Both the position numbers and the translations under genes were made by a program. A stretch of DNA of 64,000 nt from Flavisolibacter longurius (GTDB taxonomy: Bacteria; Bacteroidota; Bacteroidia; Chitinophagales; Chitinophagaceae). The stretch is taken from the NCBI GenBank assembly GCA_013327885.1, contig JABUMY010000003.1, forward strand, positions 186,001 to 250,000. Reading direction: 5' to 3'. Shown in pieces: positions 43,802 to 53,630 of this stretch. Within the stretch, counting starts at the first letter, position 1; the number at the start of each line of letters is the position of its first letter. A model generated the notes under the pieces. That model worked only from the letters and a program-made list of their open reading frames with translations. It made no database searches and was not told where the DNA came from.

Positions 43802-44668
43802 TTATAACAAGTCTTCCGGTTTGCCAAACAGCCCCTTGTTGAAATCATCGTAGGCCTGCATTACTTCTTCCCTTGTATTCATCACAAAGGGTCCGTAGGC
43901 GGCAAGCGGTTCGTTAAACGGTGTGGCATAGCCAAAAAGGACCACCGCATCAGTGTTGGCTTGGATGTTCACTTCTTCGCCATCTTTCTCAAATTCTACG
44001 GTGTGCAGCATGCCGGCATCGGTTCCGTTTACGGTTACTTCACCCTTTACCACGTAGAAGAAAATGTTTTGCCCGGTGGGCACAGCGAATGTTGTTTCCC
44101 CGCCTTCTTTAAAGTCGATCCAGGAAAGGTAAATGTCTGCTAGCGGTTGCACCGGTCCTTTTGTGCCCTTCCAGTCACCGGAAACAGGATGCAGCGTCAC
44201 CTTGCCGCCGTCCAATGCCAGCGAAGGAATTTCTTCTTTTTGCAACCCGGTGTAGGCCGGCTCCGCCAGCTTATGTTTGGCCGGCAGGTTTACCCACAGC
44301 TGCAGGATCTCCAGTGGTCCGCCCAGGTTCTTAAACTGTTCCGATGAAACCTCGGCGTGGATCAATCCTTTGCCGGCCGTCATCCATTGCACGCCACCTG
44401 CCCGTATGGTGCTGTTGGCACCACTGCTGTCCTTGTGGGTCAGGTCGCCTTCCAGGATAAAGGTTACCGTTTCAAACCCGCGGTGTGGGTGCGGGCCAAA
44501 CGGCAGTCCGCGGTTCTTCGGAAGGTATTCCTGCCAGCCATGGTGGTTGAGAAAAATAAAGGGATCAAGGGCATTCATGGGCAGCGATTCTGTGGGCATG
44601 GCCTTGTAGGTGACCAGGTCGCCGATAGGTTCATAAATCGCTTTGTGCACTGCTTTTACCGTTCGCAT
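43802..44668 (-). CDS. Pirin-family protein
   Basis: The 288-residue bicupin has the pirin metal-binding motif in FGPHPHRGFETVTFILEGD, with further ligands in GLIHAEVSSE, and a C-terminal pirin cupin domain. Bacterial pirins bind Fe(II) and some have quercetin 2,3-dioxygenase activity; others modulate enzymes. It is a single leftward gene inside the pectin locus. Its promoter faces that of the GH28-GH105 operon across a 338-bp spacer that carries the second LacI-type operator, so co-regulation is possible but not shown. Confidence 0.86.
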   Translation of the reverse strand: MRTVKAVHKAIYEPIGDLVTYKAMPTESLPMNALDPFIFLNHHGWQEYLPKNRGLPFGPHPHRGFETVTFILEGDLTHKDSSGANSTIRAGGVQWMTAGKGLIHAEVSSEQFKNLGGPLEILQLWVNLPAKHKLAEPAYTGLQKEEIPSLALDGGKVTLHPVSGDWKGTKGPVQPLADIYLSWIDFKEGGETTFAVPTGQNIFFYVVKGEVTVNGTDAGMLHTVEFEKDGEEVNIQANTDAVVLFGYATPFNEPLAAYGPFVMNTREEVMQAYDDFNKGLFGKPEDLL

Positions 44669-44846
44669 GGAGTGATGGTTTTTTTCACAACAAAGGTGCA
44701 GGGAAAGAGTTGATAAAATGATTTTCTACCGAACCCCTGTCATTGAAAAATAAAGGTGAAATGAAAATAAAAGCACCGATAACTTTCCTGCTAGTAATCT
44801 TCCTTTTACCCTCGAATGCGCAGCCTTTTCTCCTTTCTGCAACTAC

Positions 44847-44870
44847 GGCAACGTTTTCGGTAACGATTGC
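44847..44870 (+). promoter_or_regulatory. LacI-type operator upstream of the GH28-GH105 operon
   Basis: The site reads GGCAACGTTTTC followed by GGTAACGATTGC, identical to the susC operator at 21 of 24 positions. The right half is unchanged, and the left half differs by three bases. Distance to the promoter is the same as at susC. Confidence 0.78.
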
Positions 44871-44893
44871 GTAAAAAAAGCCTTTCAATCTCC

Positions 44894-44923
44894 TTGCTAC
44901 CTCTGAATTACTGTTTAGACTTG
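44894..44923 (+). promoter_or_regulatory. Promoter of the GH28-GH105 operon
   Basis: TTG at 44894-44896 and TAGACTTG at 44916-44923 with 19 bases between them, as at susC. Transcription should start near 44930. Confidence 0.72.
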
Positions 44924-45006
44924 TATTGAAAGCAGCTTCCGCAACGTGTGGACTGCAGGCAGTGCCAACAGGATCACGCTGCCGCTATCATTCTAATGGT
45001 TGCGAC

Positions 45007-48000
45007 ATGAATAAAAATCAGCATCGTTTTTTTCTTCTTTTTTTTGCCTTGCTAACAGGGTTGTTTGCAGAAGCGCAAATGGCGCAGCCAACGTTTACGG
45101 TAAAGCAAACCAGCTTTAAGCGTGACTCCTTTTTTATTACAAAATTTGGTGCAAAGGCTGATGGCGTGACGCTGAACACGGCGGCCATCAACAATGCCAT
45201 CAACACGGCCAACCAGCGTGGCGGTGGGGTTGTGGTCATACCGGCGGGACTTTGGCTGACAGGTCCCGTGGTGCTGAAAAGCAACGTCAACCTGCACCTG
45301 CAAAAAAGCGCCTTGCTGCAGTTCACCGATGATTTTACACAGTATCCATTAATAGAAGCCAACTGGGAAGGCTTGCCGCAAATGCGCAACCAGTCGCCCC
45401 TATCGGCTACCAACGCTACCAACATTGCCATCACGGGAGCCGGTATCATTGACGGCAACGGCGATGCCTGGCGAATGGTGAAAAAAGAAAAGCTGACCGA
45501 AAGCAACTGGAAAAAACTGGTGGCATCAGGCGGTGTGCTGGATGAAAAGCAACGCATCTGGTACCCGTCGGAAAGTTCGTTGAAAGGCTCCACGCTGCAA
45601 AATCCCGGTGTGATCGATGGCAAAAAAACAGCGGAATTCTATCAGTCGGTCAAAGACTTTTTGCGTCCCAACCTTCTTCTTTTTACTTCCTGCAAAACAG
45701 TTTTGCTCGAAGGCGTAACGTTTCAAAATTCACCGGCCTGGTGCCTGCACCCCCTGATGTGCGAGGACCTGACCGTTCGGAATATTTCGGTGAAAAATCC
45801 CTGGTACGCACAGAACGGCGATGGTATTGACGTGGAAAGCTGCAAAAACGTACTCATCGAAGGCAGCACCTTTGATGTGGGTGATGACGGGATCTGTATC
45901 AAATCGGGAAGGGATGAAGCTGGTCGCAAACGCGGCATGCCCACCGAAAATGTCATTGTTCGCAACAACACGGTTTACAGTGCCCACGGCGGTTTTGTAA
46001 TCGGTTCGGAAATGAGCGGCGGTGCCCGCAATCTTTTTGTCGATAACAACACGTTTATCGGTACCGATATCGGTTTGCGTTTTAAAACAACCCGTGGCCG
46101 CGGTGGCGTGGTGGAAAACATCTATATCAGCAATACATACATGAAGGATATCATCGGCGAAGCCATCCTGTTCGACATGTATTACGCAGCAAAGGACCCG
46201 GTTCCGCTGGCCGGCGAAAAGCGGGAGCCACCGGTGGTGGAAGCAAAACCCGTTTCGGAAGAAACGCCGCAGTTCCGCAATTTTTATATCAAGAACGTGG
46301 TGTGTCACGGCGCTGAAAAAGGTGTGTTCGTTCGCGGCCTGCCGGAAATGAATGTGCAGAACATTTACATGGAAGACCTGGTGATCGAGTCCGAAAAAGG
46401 ACTGGAGATGACCGAAGGCACCAACATCGTATTGAAGAATGCTTATTTCATCCCGGCAAAAACAGACCCGGTGATGAACATACACAACAGCCGCAACATT
46501 GTGCTGGAAGGCGTGAAGTACAACAACGCCGCCTTGCTGCTGAATGTATCAGGACAAAAAACCGGGAACATCCAGTTGAACGGCACCGACCTGCAAAAGG
46601 CCACCAAAGCAGTGAACACCGAATACGGCGCAACGACCGATGCTGTGCGGATTGCAAAAGCAGCAACGGGCAATTATTCTCATGCGCAGGCACTGGCCAA
46701 TACCGCCATTAAAATGTGGCCCGATTCGTTTTCGCTAAAGCCCAATACCATTGCCAAATGGAGCTACGACCAGGGTGTTATTCTGAAAGGCATTGAAGGC
46801 ATTTGGTATGCCACCGGCGATAAAAAATGGTTCGATTACATTCAAAAAAGCATGGACCATTATGTGCGGGAAGACGGCACTATCAAAGGTTATCGCCAGG
46901 ATGAATTCAACATCGACCACCTGAACAACGGAAAGGTGCTGCTGCTGCTTTACCAGGTCACTAAAAAAGACAAATACCGCAAGGCGGTGGAAAATCTTTT
47001 TACACAAATAAAATCACATCCGCGTACAAAGCAGGGCAGCTTTTGGCACAAGAGGATCTATCCAAACCAGGTTTGGCTGGATGGGCTGTACATGGGACAA
47101 CCGTTTTTTGCCGAGTATGCAAAGCTCAATGGATTGGATGATGCCTTTAACGACATTACCCGCCAATATGTGCTGATCGAAAAAAATGCCCGTGATCCAA
47201 AAACAGGCTTGCTTTACCATGGCTGGGACGAAAGCCGCGAGCAGCAATGGGCCAATAAAAAGACAGGGCTTTCGCCGCATGTGTGGGGCCGTGCACTGGG
47301 CTGGTTTGGCATGGCCATGGTGGATGTGCTGGACTACTATCCCGACAATCACCGCGGAAAGGATTCTATCATTGGAATTCTGAACCGTTTTGCCAAAGCA
47401 GTAAGCACGGTTCAGGACAGCAAAACGGGACTATGGTACGATATTCCAAACATGATCGGCGTAGGGAAAAATTACCCCGAGGCTTCGGCTTCGGCGATGC
47501 TTGCTTACACACTGGCCAAGGGTGTTCGCAAAGGTTACCTGCCGGCTACTTATCTGGCCAGTGCGAAAAAAGCCTACGAGGGTATCCTGAAAGAATTTAT
47601 CAAAGAAGAAGACGGGCAAACGAACCTACACGGCACCGTTATGGTATCGGGACTGGGTGGCAAGCCTTACCGCGATGGCAGCTTTGACTACTACATGAGC
47701 GAGCCGGTGATTGTGAACGATCCAAAAGGCATGGGTGCTTTTATCCTTGCCGCCAACGAGATTGAAATGCTTAAAACTTTACCGGTTGCCAAAGGCAGAA
47801 CGGTGATGCTGGATAACCACTTCAATAACGAGTGGCGCAAAGATGCTTCCGGTCGCAATGTGCCCTGGCATTACATCTGGGACGAAAAAGATAACGACGG
47901 TTACTACACACTGGGGCAGGTTTTTGAGCGCTACGGTGCGAGGCTAAATACGCTGAAAGCCGCACCCACAGCACAAAACCTGAAAGGCGCTGATGTTTAC

Positions 48001-48516
48001 ATCGTGGTAGATCCCGATGACACGAAAGAAACAACAAAGCCAAACCACATTACACCCAAAGATGCGGCAGCCGTTGCCGCCTGGGTACAAAGCGGCGGCG
48101 TGCTGGTTTTGTTGGGCAATGACTCGGCCCGCAACAACATCCGGAGCATGAATGTGCTGGCATCAAAGTTTGGCGTAACGCTTAACCACGATCTTTTTAA
48201 TACGGTTGAAGGCAACCAGTTTGAGCAAGGTGCCGTTGATGTTTCTGCTGCAAGCGACATTTTTCCAACGGCAAAAAAGATCTATGTAAAAGAGCTGGCA
48301 ACACTCTCGGTAGCGCCACCGGCAAAAACCATTGTTACAAAAGACGGCAAGAACATTATAGCAGTGGCGAAGTACGGAAAGGGTACCGTGTTTGTTCTCG
48401 GCGATCCCTGGCTGTACAACGAGTACACCGATGGCCGCAAGCTGCCTGCTGATTTTCATAACTACGAAGCTGCCTGCGACCTGGTAGCCTGGATCGCCAA
48501 ACAAATTAAAAAATGA
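45007..48516 (+). CDS. GH28 polygalacturonase fused to GH105 unsaturated glucuronyl/galacturonyl hydrolase
   Basis: The 1169-residue secreted protein (signal 1-24, ending FAEAQ) has three parts. Residues about 35-520 are a GH28 beta-helix with catalytic Asp near 270 (NGDGIDV) and the DD pair near 293 (VGDDGICIKSG); VIGSEMSGG and GLRFKTTRGRGG follow. Residues about 555-925 are a GH105 (alpha/alpha)6 barrel with the catalytic Asp near 692 in VWLDGLYMGQP and Asp near 739 in YHGWDES. Residues about 930-1169 resemble the DUF4350/GATase-like C-terminal domain (VLVLLGNDSARNN, GKGTVFVLGDPWLYNEY) seen on some GH105 proteins. One polypeptide could therefore cut polygalacturonate and remove the unsaturated end residue. 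It is the first gene of the operator-controlled operon and its stop overlaps the next start. Confidence 0.88.
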   Translation: MNKNQHRFFLLFFALLTGLFAEAQMAQPTFTVKQTSFKRDSFFITKFGAKADGVTLNTAAINNAINTANQRGGGVVVIPAGLWLTGPVVLKSNVNLHLQKSALLQFTDDFTQYPLIEANWEGLPQMRNQSPLSATNATNIAITGAGIIDGNGDAWRMVKKEKLTESNWKKLVASGGVLDEKQRIWYPSESSLKGSTLQNPGVIDGKKTAEFYQSVKDFLRPNLLLFTSCKTVLLEGVTFQNSPAWCLHPLMCEDLTVRNISVKNPWYAQNGDGIDVESCKNVLIEGSTFDVGDDGICIKSGRDEAGRKRGMPTENVIVRNNTVYSAHGGFVIGSEMSGGARNLFVDNNTFIGTDIGLRFKTTRGRGGVVENIYISNTYMKDIIGEAILFDMYYAAKDPVPLAGEKREPPVVEAKPVSEETPQFRNFYIKNVVCHGAEKGVFVRGLPEMNVQNIYMEDLVIESEKGLEMTEGTNIVLKNAYFIPAKTDPVMNIHNSRNIVLEGVKYNNAALLLNVSGQKTGNIQLNGTDLQKATKAVNTEYGATTDAVRIAKAATGNYSHAQALANTAIKMWPDSFSLKPNTIAKWSYDQGVILKGIEGIWYATGDKKWFDYIQKSMDHYVREDGTIKGYRQDEFNIDHLNNGKVLLLLYQVTKKDKYRKAVENLFTQIKSHPRTKQGSFWHKRIYPNQVWLDGLYMGQPFFAEYAKLNGLDDAFNDITRQYVLIEKNARDPKTGLLYHGWDESREQQWANKKTGLSPHVWGRALGWFGMAMVDVLDYYPDNHRGKDSIIGILNRFAKAVSTVQDSKTGLWYDIPNMIGVGKNYPEASASAMLAYTLAKGVRKGYLPATYLASAKKAYEGILKEFIKEEDGQTNLHGTVMVSGLGGKPYRDGSFDYYMSEPVIVNDPKGMGAFILAANEIEMLKTLPVAKGRTVMLDNHFNNEWRKDASGRNVPWHYIWDEKDNDGYYTLGQVFERYGARLNTLKAAPTAQNLKGADVYIVVDPDDTKETTKPNHITPKDAAAVAAWVQSGGVLVLLGNDSARNNIRSMNVLASKFGVTLNHDLFNTVEGNQFEQGAVDVSAASDIFPTAKKIYVKELATLSVAPPAKTIVTKDGKNIIAVAKYGKGTVFVLGDPWLYNEYTDGRKLPADFHNYEAACDLVAWIAKQIKK

Positions 48517-50507
48517 CAAAGGCGCTGACCCGTTCCGTATGCTTGCTCCTTTGCGGACTGCTTTCGTTGGCAGCACTGTCCCAGGATGTTGTGGCCGACA
48601 ATATGCTGCTCTACCAGCGCAGCATTGGTGGTTGGCCGAAGCATATCAACGAGGTAAAGGTGAATTATGCCCAATCGCTGACAGAAAGCGAAAAGTCAAA
48701 GCTGGCTGGGGACAAGGCGCGGAAAGATGCTACGATCGACAACGGCGCTACAACGAAAGAAATTCGTTACCTCGCCAACGCGTATAAAAAAACGGGCAAC
48801 AAAGCTTACCTGCAGGCAGCAGAAAAAGGCATTCGGTATTTGCTGCTGATGCAGATGCCCGGCGGCGGCTTTCCGCAGTTTTATCCCGACAGTTCTTCCT
48901 ACCGCGGGCAGATCACTTACAACGATAACGCTATGATCAATGCGCTGACTGTATTGTGGGATGTGGCCCATGGCGAAGAGGGGCTGGACGTTGTCAGTGC
49001 ATCGTTGAAAGTCCCGGCCAAGAACGCCGTGGCAAAAGGCATTGACTGCATCCTGAAAACACAAGTGGTGATTGATGGCAAGCCCACCGTATGGTGTGCG
49101 CAGCACGACAAAAAAACATTTCTGCCCGTTAAAGCGCGGGCCTTTGAGCTGGCATCGCTCAGTGGCAGCGAGTCGGTGGGTATCCTCAATTTCTTAATGA
49201 AACTAAAAGACCCATCACCTGCTGTAAAAAGCGCCGTGGTGCATGCGGTGGAGTGGCTGAAAAAAGCAAAGATCCGCGGCTATGCGTACAAAGACGTGGA
49301 GGATCCCTCGCAGCCAAAAGGCCGCGACCGTGTATTGGTAAAAGATGATTTTTCGTTTGTGTGGGCACGGTTCTATGACCTGGAAACCGGTAAGCCGCTG
49401 TTTGCCGGCAGGGATGGGAAAAAACAGTTTTCGCTTGCCGATGTGGAAGTGGAGCGCCGCACGGGTTATGCCTGGTACGGCACCTGGCCCGAAAAGCTTT
49501 TGCAGAAAACCTATCCTGCCTGGCAGGTGAAGAACGGCCTTGTCACCACCAAAACAACCGTTGTGGTTTCGCAGGATGGCAAGGGCGATTACACCACCAT
49601 CCAGGCAGCCATCGACCACCTGCCCGACACCGGTGTTACGACGCGTATCATTCGTATCAAACAGGGAACCTACAACGAAAAGATCTTTCTTACCAAGCAC
49701 AATATTGTGCTGGAAGGGGAGGACAGGGAAGGGACCAAGATCATTCAAAGCATTGCCCGGGACGAATGGCGCTGTGAGCATCTGAGCGACTGGGGCGTGG
49801 CCACCATCAACATCGATGGCAACGACATCACCCTTAAAAATCTTACGATCAGTAACGAGTATGGTTTTATGCAGCAAGCGCCGCGTACGGTAGCCTGCAC
49901 ACATGATTCCGCCGGTACCAAACAAATTACCCGCAACAGTCATCAAATGGCGTTGCGCAGCATGAACGCCACAAGGTTGAAAGCCGTCAATTGCCACTTC
50001 AGGGCTTATGCCGGCGATACGGTTAGTCCCTGGAATCTTGCCGGCGGCATGTTTTATTTCAAGGACTGCATCATGGAAGGCGGCGTAGATTTTTACTGCC
50101 CGCGGGGATGGGCCTATGCCGAGAACTGCCGGTTTTATGCGCACAGCGGAACGGCGGCCATCTGGCACGACGGGTCGACTAACCCGGATTACAAAACCGT
50201 GTTGAAGAACTGCACATTTGATGGCTTCAAGGGGTTTAAATTGGGTCGTTATCACAAGGACGCACAGTTTTACCTGGTTGATTGCACATTCAGTGAAAAC
50301 ATGGTCAACGAAGACATTTACCTGGTGCCAACGGCGAACAGTTTGCAATGGGGACGGCGGATCTTTTATGCGAATTGCCAGCGGGATGGTGGCAACTACG
50401 CATGGTTTGCCGACAACCTGCAAACCGCAGACGGCGCCCCGAAAAAAGAGGCCATCAATGCGGCCTGGGTGTTTGGCGACCGGTGGCAACCCGAAAAAAT
50501 TTTATAA
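48513..50507 (+). CDS. PL10 pectate lyase fused to a CE8 pectin methylesterase
   Basis: The 664-residue secreted protein (signal about 1-23) joins a PL10 alpha/alpha-barrel pectate lyase (about 25-330, with SIGGWPKHI near its start and QITYNDNAMINAL) to a CE8 beta-helix esterase (about 345-650). In the CE8 half the strand VSQDGKGDYTTIQAAID and the second Asp block EGGVDFYCPRG are visible. The first Asp block reads AYAGDTVSPW instead of GxQDT, and LGRY replaces LGRPW, so this is a divergent CE8 subgroup. The two activities fit together: demethylation supplies the lyase substrate. It overlaps the GH28-GH105 gene by ATGA and precedes the reductase by 24 bp. Confidence 0.86.
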   Translation: MTKALTRSVCLLLCGLLSLAALSQDVVADNMLLYQRSIGGWPKHINEVKVNYAQSLTESEKSKLAGDKARKDATIDNGATTKEIRYLANAYKKTGNKAYLQAAEKGIRYLLLMQMPGGGFPQFYPDSSSYRGQITYNDNAMINALTVLWDVAHGEEGLDVVSASLKVPAKNAVAKGIDCILKTQVVIDGKPTVWCAQHDKKTFLPVKARAFELASLSGSESVGILNFLMKLKDPSPAVKSAVVHAVEWLKKAKIRGYAYKDVEDPSQPKGRDRVLVKDDFSFVWARFYDLETGKPLFAGRDGKKQFSLADVEVERRTGYAWYGTWPEKLLQKTYPAWQVKNGLVTTKTTVVVSQDGKGDYTTIQAAIDHLPDTGVTTRIIRIKQGTYNEKIFLTKHNIVLEGEDREGTKIIQSIARDEWRCEHLSDWGVATINIDGNDITLKNLTISNEYGFMQQAPRTVACTHDSAGTKQITRNSHQMALRSMNATRLKAVNCHFRAYAGDTVSPWNLAGGMFYFKDCIMEGGVDFYCPRGWAYAENCRFYAHSGTAAIWHDGSTNPDYKTVLKNCTFDGFKGFKLGRYHKDAQFYLVDCTFSENMVNEDIYLVPTANSLQWGRRIFYANCQRDGGNYAWFADNLQTADGAPKKEAINAAWVFGDRWQPEKIL

Positions 50508-50531
50508 CGATACAAGCGCAGAAAAGAATTT

Positions 50532-52037
50532 ATGATTTTATCGCGATATACGATCCGCAACATCAGCAGCGAAGCAGTGTCCATTCCGGATGCGGCTCTT
50601 TTTAGCCTGCCGGAAAAAGTGTTGCAGTTTGGTACCGGCGTGCTGCTGCGCGGCCTGCCGGATTATTTTATCGACAAGGCCAACAGGAAAGGACTTTTCA
50701 ACGGCCGGATCGTGGTGGTAAAATCAACGGCGCAGGGCGACGTGGCTGCTTTTCACAAACAGGATTGTTTGTATACGCTTTGTGTTCGCGGACTGGAAGA
50801 AGGTGAAAGAAAAGAAGAGGCCAGCATTGTTGCCGCCATCAGTCGTGTGCTCTCAGCAGCTACCGAATGGCAACAGGTATTGGAGTGTGCCCACAACCCC
50901 GAAATGAAGATCATTCTTTCCAACACAACCGAAGTGGGGATAAGGTTGGAAAACGATGACATCCGGCGGCAGCCACCGCAATCTTTTCCCGGCAAGCTGC
51001 TTTCGTTTCTTTACGAACGTTACAAAGCCTTTGGCGGCAGCCGGCAGAGCGGCATGGTGATCGTGCCCACGGAACTGATTCCCGACAACGGCAAAAAGCT
51101 GGAAGCGGTTGTATTTGAGCTGGCCCACCTCAATGGGCTCGATGATGCATTCATTGAGTGGCTGGAAGGCTGCAATACGTTTTGCAATTCACTGGTCGAC
51201 CGGATCGTGCCCGGCAAGCCCGAATATACTGTACAAAAAGAGCTGGAAGGAAAATTCGGTTATGCGGACACGTTATTGATCACGGCAGAAACGCACCGGC
51301 TTTGGGCCATCGAGGGTGACGAATCGGTAAAGGAAGCGCTCAGCTTTGCGGCGGCAGATGAAGGTGTTTTTGTGGAACCTGATATTGAGATGTACCGGGA
51401 GTTGAAGCTGCGGCTGCTCAATGGCATTCATACGTTTACCTGCGGACTGGCCTACCTGGCCGGCTTTGATACGGTAAAGCAAAGCATGGAGGATGCGGAC
51501 CTCTCTGCCTATATGACGGAGCTGATGCTGGACGAGATCTCGCCATCCATTCCCTACCCGGTTTCGCTGCAAAAGGCACACGACTATGCCAGGTCCGTAT
51601 TGGCCCGATTCCGGAATCCTTTCCTGCAACACCAGTGGCTGAGCATCACGCTGAACTACAGCTCCAAGATGCAAACCCGGTGCGTGCCGGTGCTGCTGCG
51701 TCATTACGAACAGTTTGGAACGGTGCCCGAAGGAATGGCGCTTGGGTTTGCAGCTTATCTCTGTTTTACCCGCCCGGTTGTAAAAAAGGGTGACGAATAT
51801 TTTGGCAGCCGCAACGGCGAACTCTATCGCTTGCAGGATGGAGAAGCCGCTGCTTTTTACCGCCGCTGGAACGGCCTTACCACGGTGGCGTTAGTGCAGG
51901 ATGTACTGCGTGATGAAACGCTTTGGGGAACCGACCTGCATGACTTACCCGGTTTTGCGGAAGCCGTGCTGGAAAAGCTGAACCTTTTGCTGGAAGGCGA
52001 TTTGAAAGCCGCCTTGCGAAAGACCATCAGCGCCTGA
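50532..52037 (+). CDS. uxaB: Tagaturonate reductase-type mannitol dehydrogenase family protein (paralogue 1)
   Basis: The 501-residue cytosolic protein belongs to the polyol-specific long-chain dehydrogenase family. The cofactor loop is LQFGTGVLLRG, and the catalytic Lys-Asn-His arrangement is in LKLRLLNGIHTF. The substrate-domain segment FCNSLVDRIVPG is shared with tagaturonate reductases. It reduces tagaturonate to altronate with NADH (UxaB reaction). The second copy, at 53631, has GEGNFLR at the same place and is closer to the classical enzyme; this one may be adapted to another keto-uronate such as fructuronate. It is co-transcribed with uxaC. Confidence 0.83.
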   Translation: MILSRYTIRNISSEAVSIPDAALFSLPEKVLQFGTGVLLRGLPDYFIDKANRKGLFNGRIVVVKSTAQGDVAAFHKQDCLYTLCVRGLEEGERKEEASIVAAISRVLSAATEWQQVLECAHNPEMKIILSNTTEVGIRLENDDIRRQPPQSFPGKLLSFLYERYKAFGGSRQSGMVIVPTELIPDNGKKLEAVVFELAHLNGLDDAFIEWLEGCNTFCNSLVDRIVPGKPEYTVQKELEGKFGYADTLLITAETHRLWAIEGDESVKEALSFAAADEGVFVEPDIEMYRELKLRLLNGIHTFTCGLAYLAGFDTVKQSMEDADLSAYMTELMLDEISPSIPYPVSLQKAHDYARSVLARFRNPFLQHQWLSITLNYSSKMQTRCVPVLLRHYEQFGTVPEGMALGFAAYLCFTRPVVKKGDEYFGSRNGELYRLQDGEAAAFYRRWNGLTTVALVQDVLRDETLWGTDLHDLPGFAEAVLEKLNLLLEGDLKAALRKTISA

Positions 52038-52098
52038 TCGATGGCAAAAGATGCCCCAAAAAACTGAACTTAGTGTTTCCCGATAAACAAAACCGGAA

Positions 52099-53535
52099 AT
52101 GAAAAAATTCTTAGACGAAAATTTTATTCTGCAAAGCAAAACAGCGCAAACGCTGTACCATGACTTTGCCAAAGCAATGCCGATCATCGATTACCATTGT
52201 CACCTGCCTCCCGACCAGATTGCGGAGGACAGGCAGTTTGCCAACCTGACGCAAATATGGCTGTACGGCGACCATTACAAGTGGCGGGCTATGCGCACCA
52301 ATGGCGTGGATGAAAGCTATTGCACCGGCAATAAGCCCGATTTTGAAAAGTTTCAAAAGTGGGCTGAAACGGTGCCGTATACACTCCGCAACCCACTTTA
52401 CCACTGGACCCACCTGGAGCTGCAGCGTTATTTTGATGTGCACGAAATTCTCAACGGCGATTCTGCCAAAGCGATCTATGATGAGTGCACTGCCAGGCTG
52501 CAAACGCCGGACTATTCGGTTCGCAACCTCCTGCGCAAGATGAACGTAAAAGTGGTGTGTACCACCGATGATCCCATCGATACATTGGAACACCACCAGA
52601 AAATAAAGGACGATGGCTTTGAGATAAAGATTCTCCCGGCCTACCGGCCCGACAAAGCAATGGCTGTTGAAAATTCCGCTGCATTTAACGAGTATGTGGG
52701 CAAGCTGGAAGATGTGAGCAATTGCAATATTCTCACCTATGAACAATACCTCGATTGCTTAAAATCACGTCATGATTTTTTTGCCACAATGGGCTGTTCA
52801 GTTTCCGATCATGGGCTGGAGCAGGTCTATTCGGAAGACTATACCGAAGCCGAGATCAAGGCGGCGTTTAACAAGATCCGTTCGGGTCGAGAATTGACAC
52901 ACGAAGAAGTGCTGAAATTTAAATCGGCCATGCTTGAAACCTTTGCTGTTTGGGATTGGGAAAAAGGCTGGGTGCAGCAATACCATCTGGGTGCCCTTCG
53001 CAACAACAACAGTCGCCGCCTGGACCAACTGGGTGCCGACACCGGCTGGGACAGCATCGGCGATTTTTCGCAGGCAAGGTCTCTTTCCCGTTTCCTGAAC
53101 AAACTGGATAGTCGCGACCAGTTGACAAAAACAATCCTGTACAACCTCAATCCTGCCGACAATGAATTGATGGCAACCATGATCGGCAACTTCAACGATG
53201 GATCGGTTGCAGGCAAGGTGCAGTGGGGTTCGGGCTGGTGGTTTCTCGATCAAAAAGACGGCATGATCAAGCAGCTCAATGCGCTTTCCAACATGGGATT
53301 GGTGAGCCGCTTTGTAGGCATGCTAACCGACAGCCGCAGCTTTCTTTCGTATCCACGCCACGAATACTTCCGCCGGATACTTTGTAACCTTTTTGGCGAA
53401 GAAATCGAGAATGGCGAGATGCCGGCTGACCTGGCGTGGACAGGCAAGATCATACAGGACATCTGTTACCACAATGCCAGCAATTATTTCAACTGGAAAG
53501 AAGAAACAGAACCAGCAAAGCTGGTAGCGGTGTAA
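52099..53535 (+). CDS. uxaC: Uronate isomerase
   Basis: The 478-residue protein is a member of the amidohydrolase-like uronate isomerase family, of normal length. The N-terminal metal motif is IIDYHCHLPPDQIAED, and conserved segments include TTDDPIDTLEHH, FLDQKDGMIKQLNALSNMG and GMLTDSRSFLSYPRHEYFRR. It converts galacturonate to tagaturonate (and glucuronate to fructuronate). It sits between the two reductase paralogues and after the depolymerase genes, so cell-surface breakdown and cytosolic catabolism are encoded together. Confidence 0.93.
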   Translation: MKKFLDENFILQSKTAQTLYHDFAKAMPIIDYHCHLPPDQIAEDRQFANLTQIWLYGDHYKWRAMRTNGVDESYCTGNKPDFEKFQKWAETVPYTLRNPLYHWTHLELQRYFDVHEILNGDSAKAIYDECTARLQTPDYSVRNLLRKMNVKVVCTTDDPIDTLEHHQKIKDDGFEIKILPAYRPDKAMAVENSAAFNEYVGKLEDVSNCNILTYEQYLDCLKSRHDFFATMGCSVSDHGLEQVYSEDYTEAEIKAAFNKIRSGRELTHEEVLKFKSAMLETFAVWDWEKGWVQQYHLGALRNNNSRRLDQLGADTGWDSIGDFSQARSLSRFLNKLDSRDQLTKTILYNLNPADNELMATMIGNFNDGSVAGKVQWGSGWWFLDQKDGMIKQLNALSNMGLVSRFVGMLTDSRSFLSYPRHEYFRRILCNLFGEEIENGEMPADLAWTGKIIQDICYHNASNYFNWKEETEPAKLVAV

Positions 53536-53630
53536 GCAAAACAAGGTGTGTTAGCAAAGCCGGATACATCGAGCTTCAAAGCGTGAAGGCAAAAGCGCAG
53601 GTAAAGAATCGCTCTAAATAAAATAAACCG

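Larger units (their letters stand above)
44669..45006. other. 338-bp divergent promoter region
   Basis: The spacer lies between the pirin gene and the GH28-GH105 operon. It contains the operator (44847-44870) and promoter (44894-44923) of the operon; the part next to the pirin gene has no recognised element. The leader from the predicted start site (about 44930) to the ATG is about 77 bases. Confidence 0.55.

Noticed and set aside
49215-50489. 424-codon antisense frame over the PL10-CE8 gene
   Set aside because: No domain or signal features; the sense strand codes for two clear enzyme modules.
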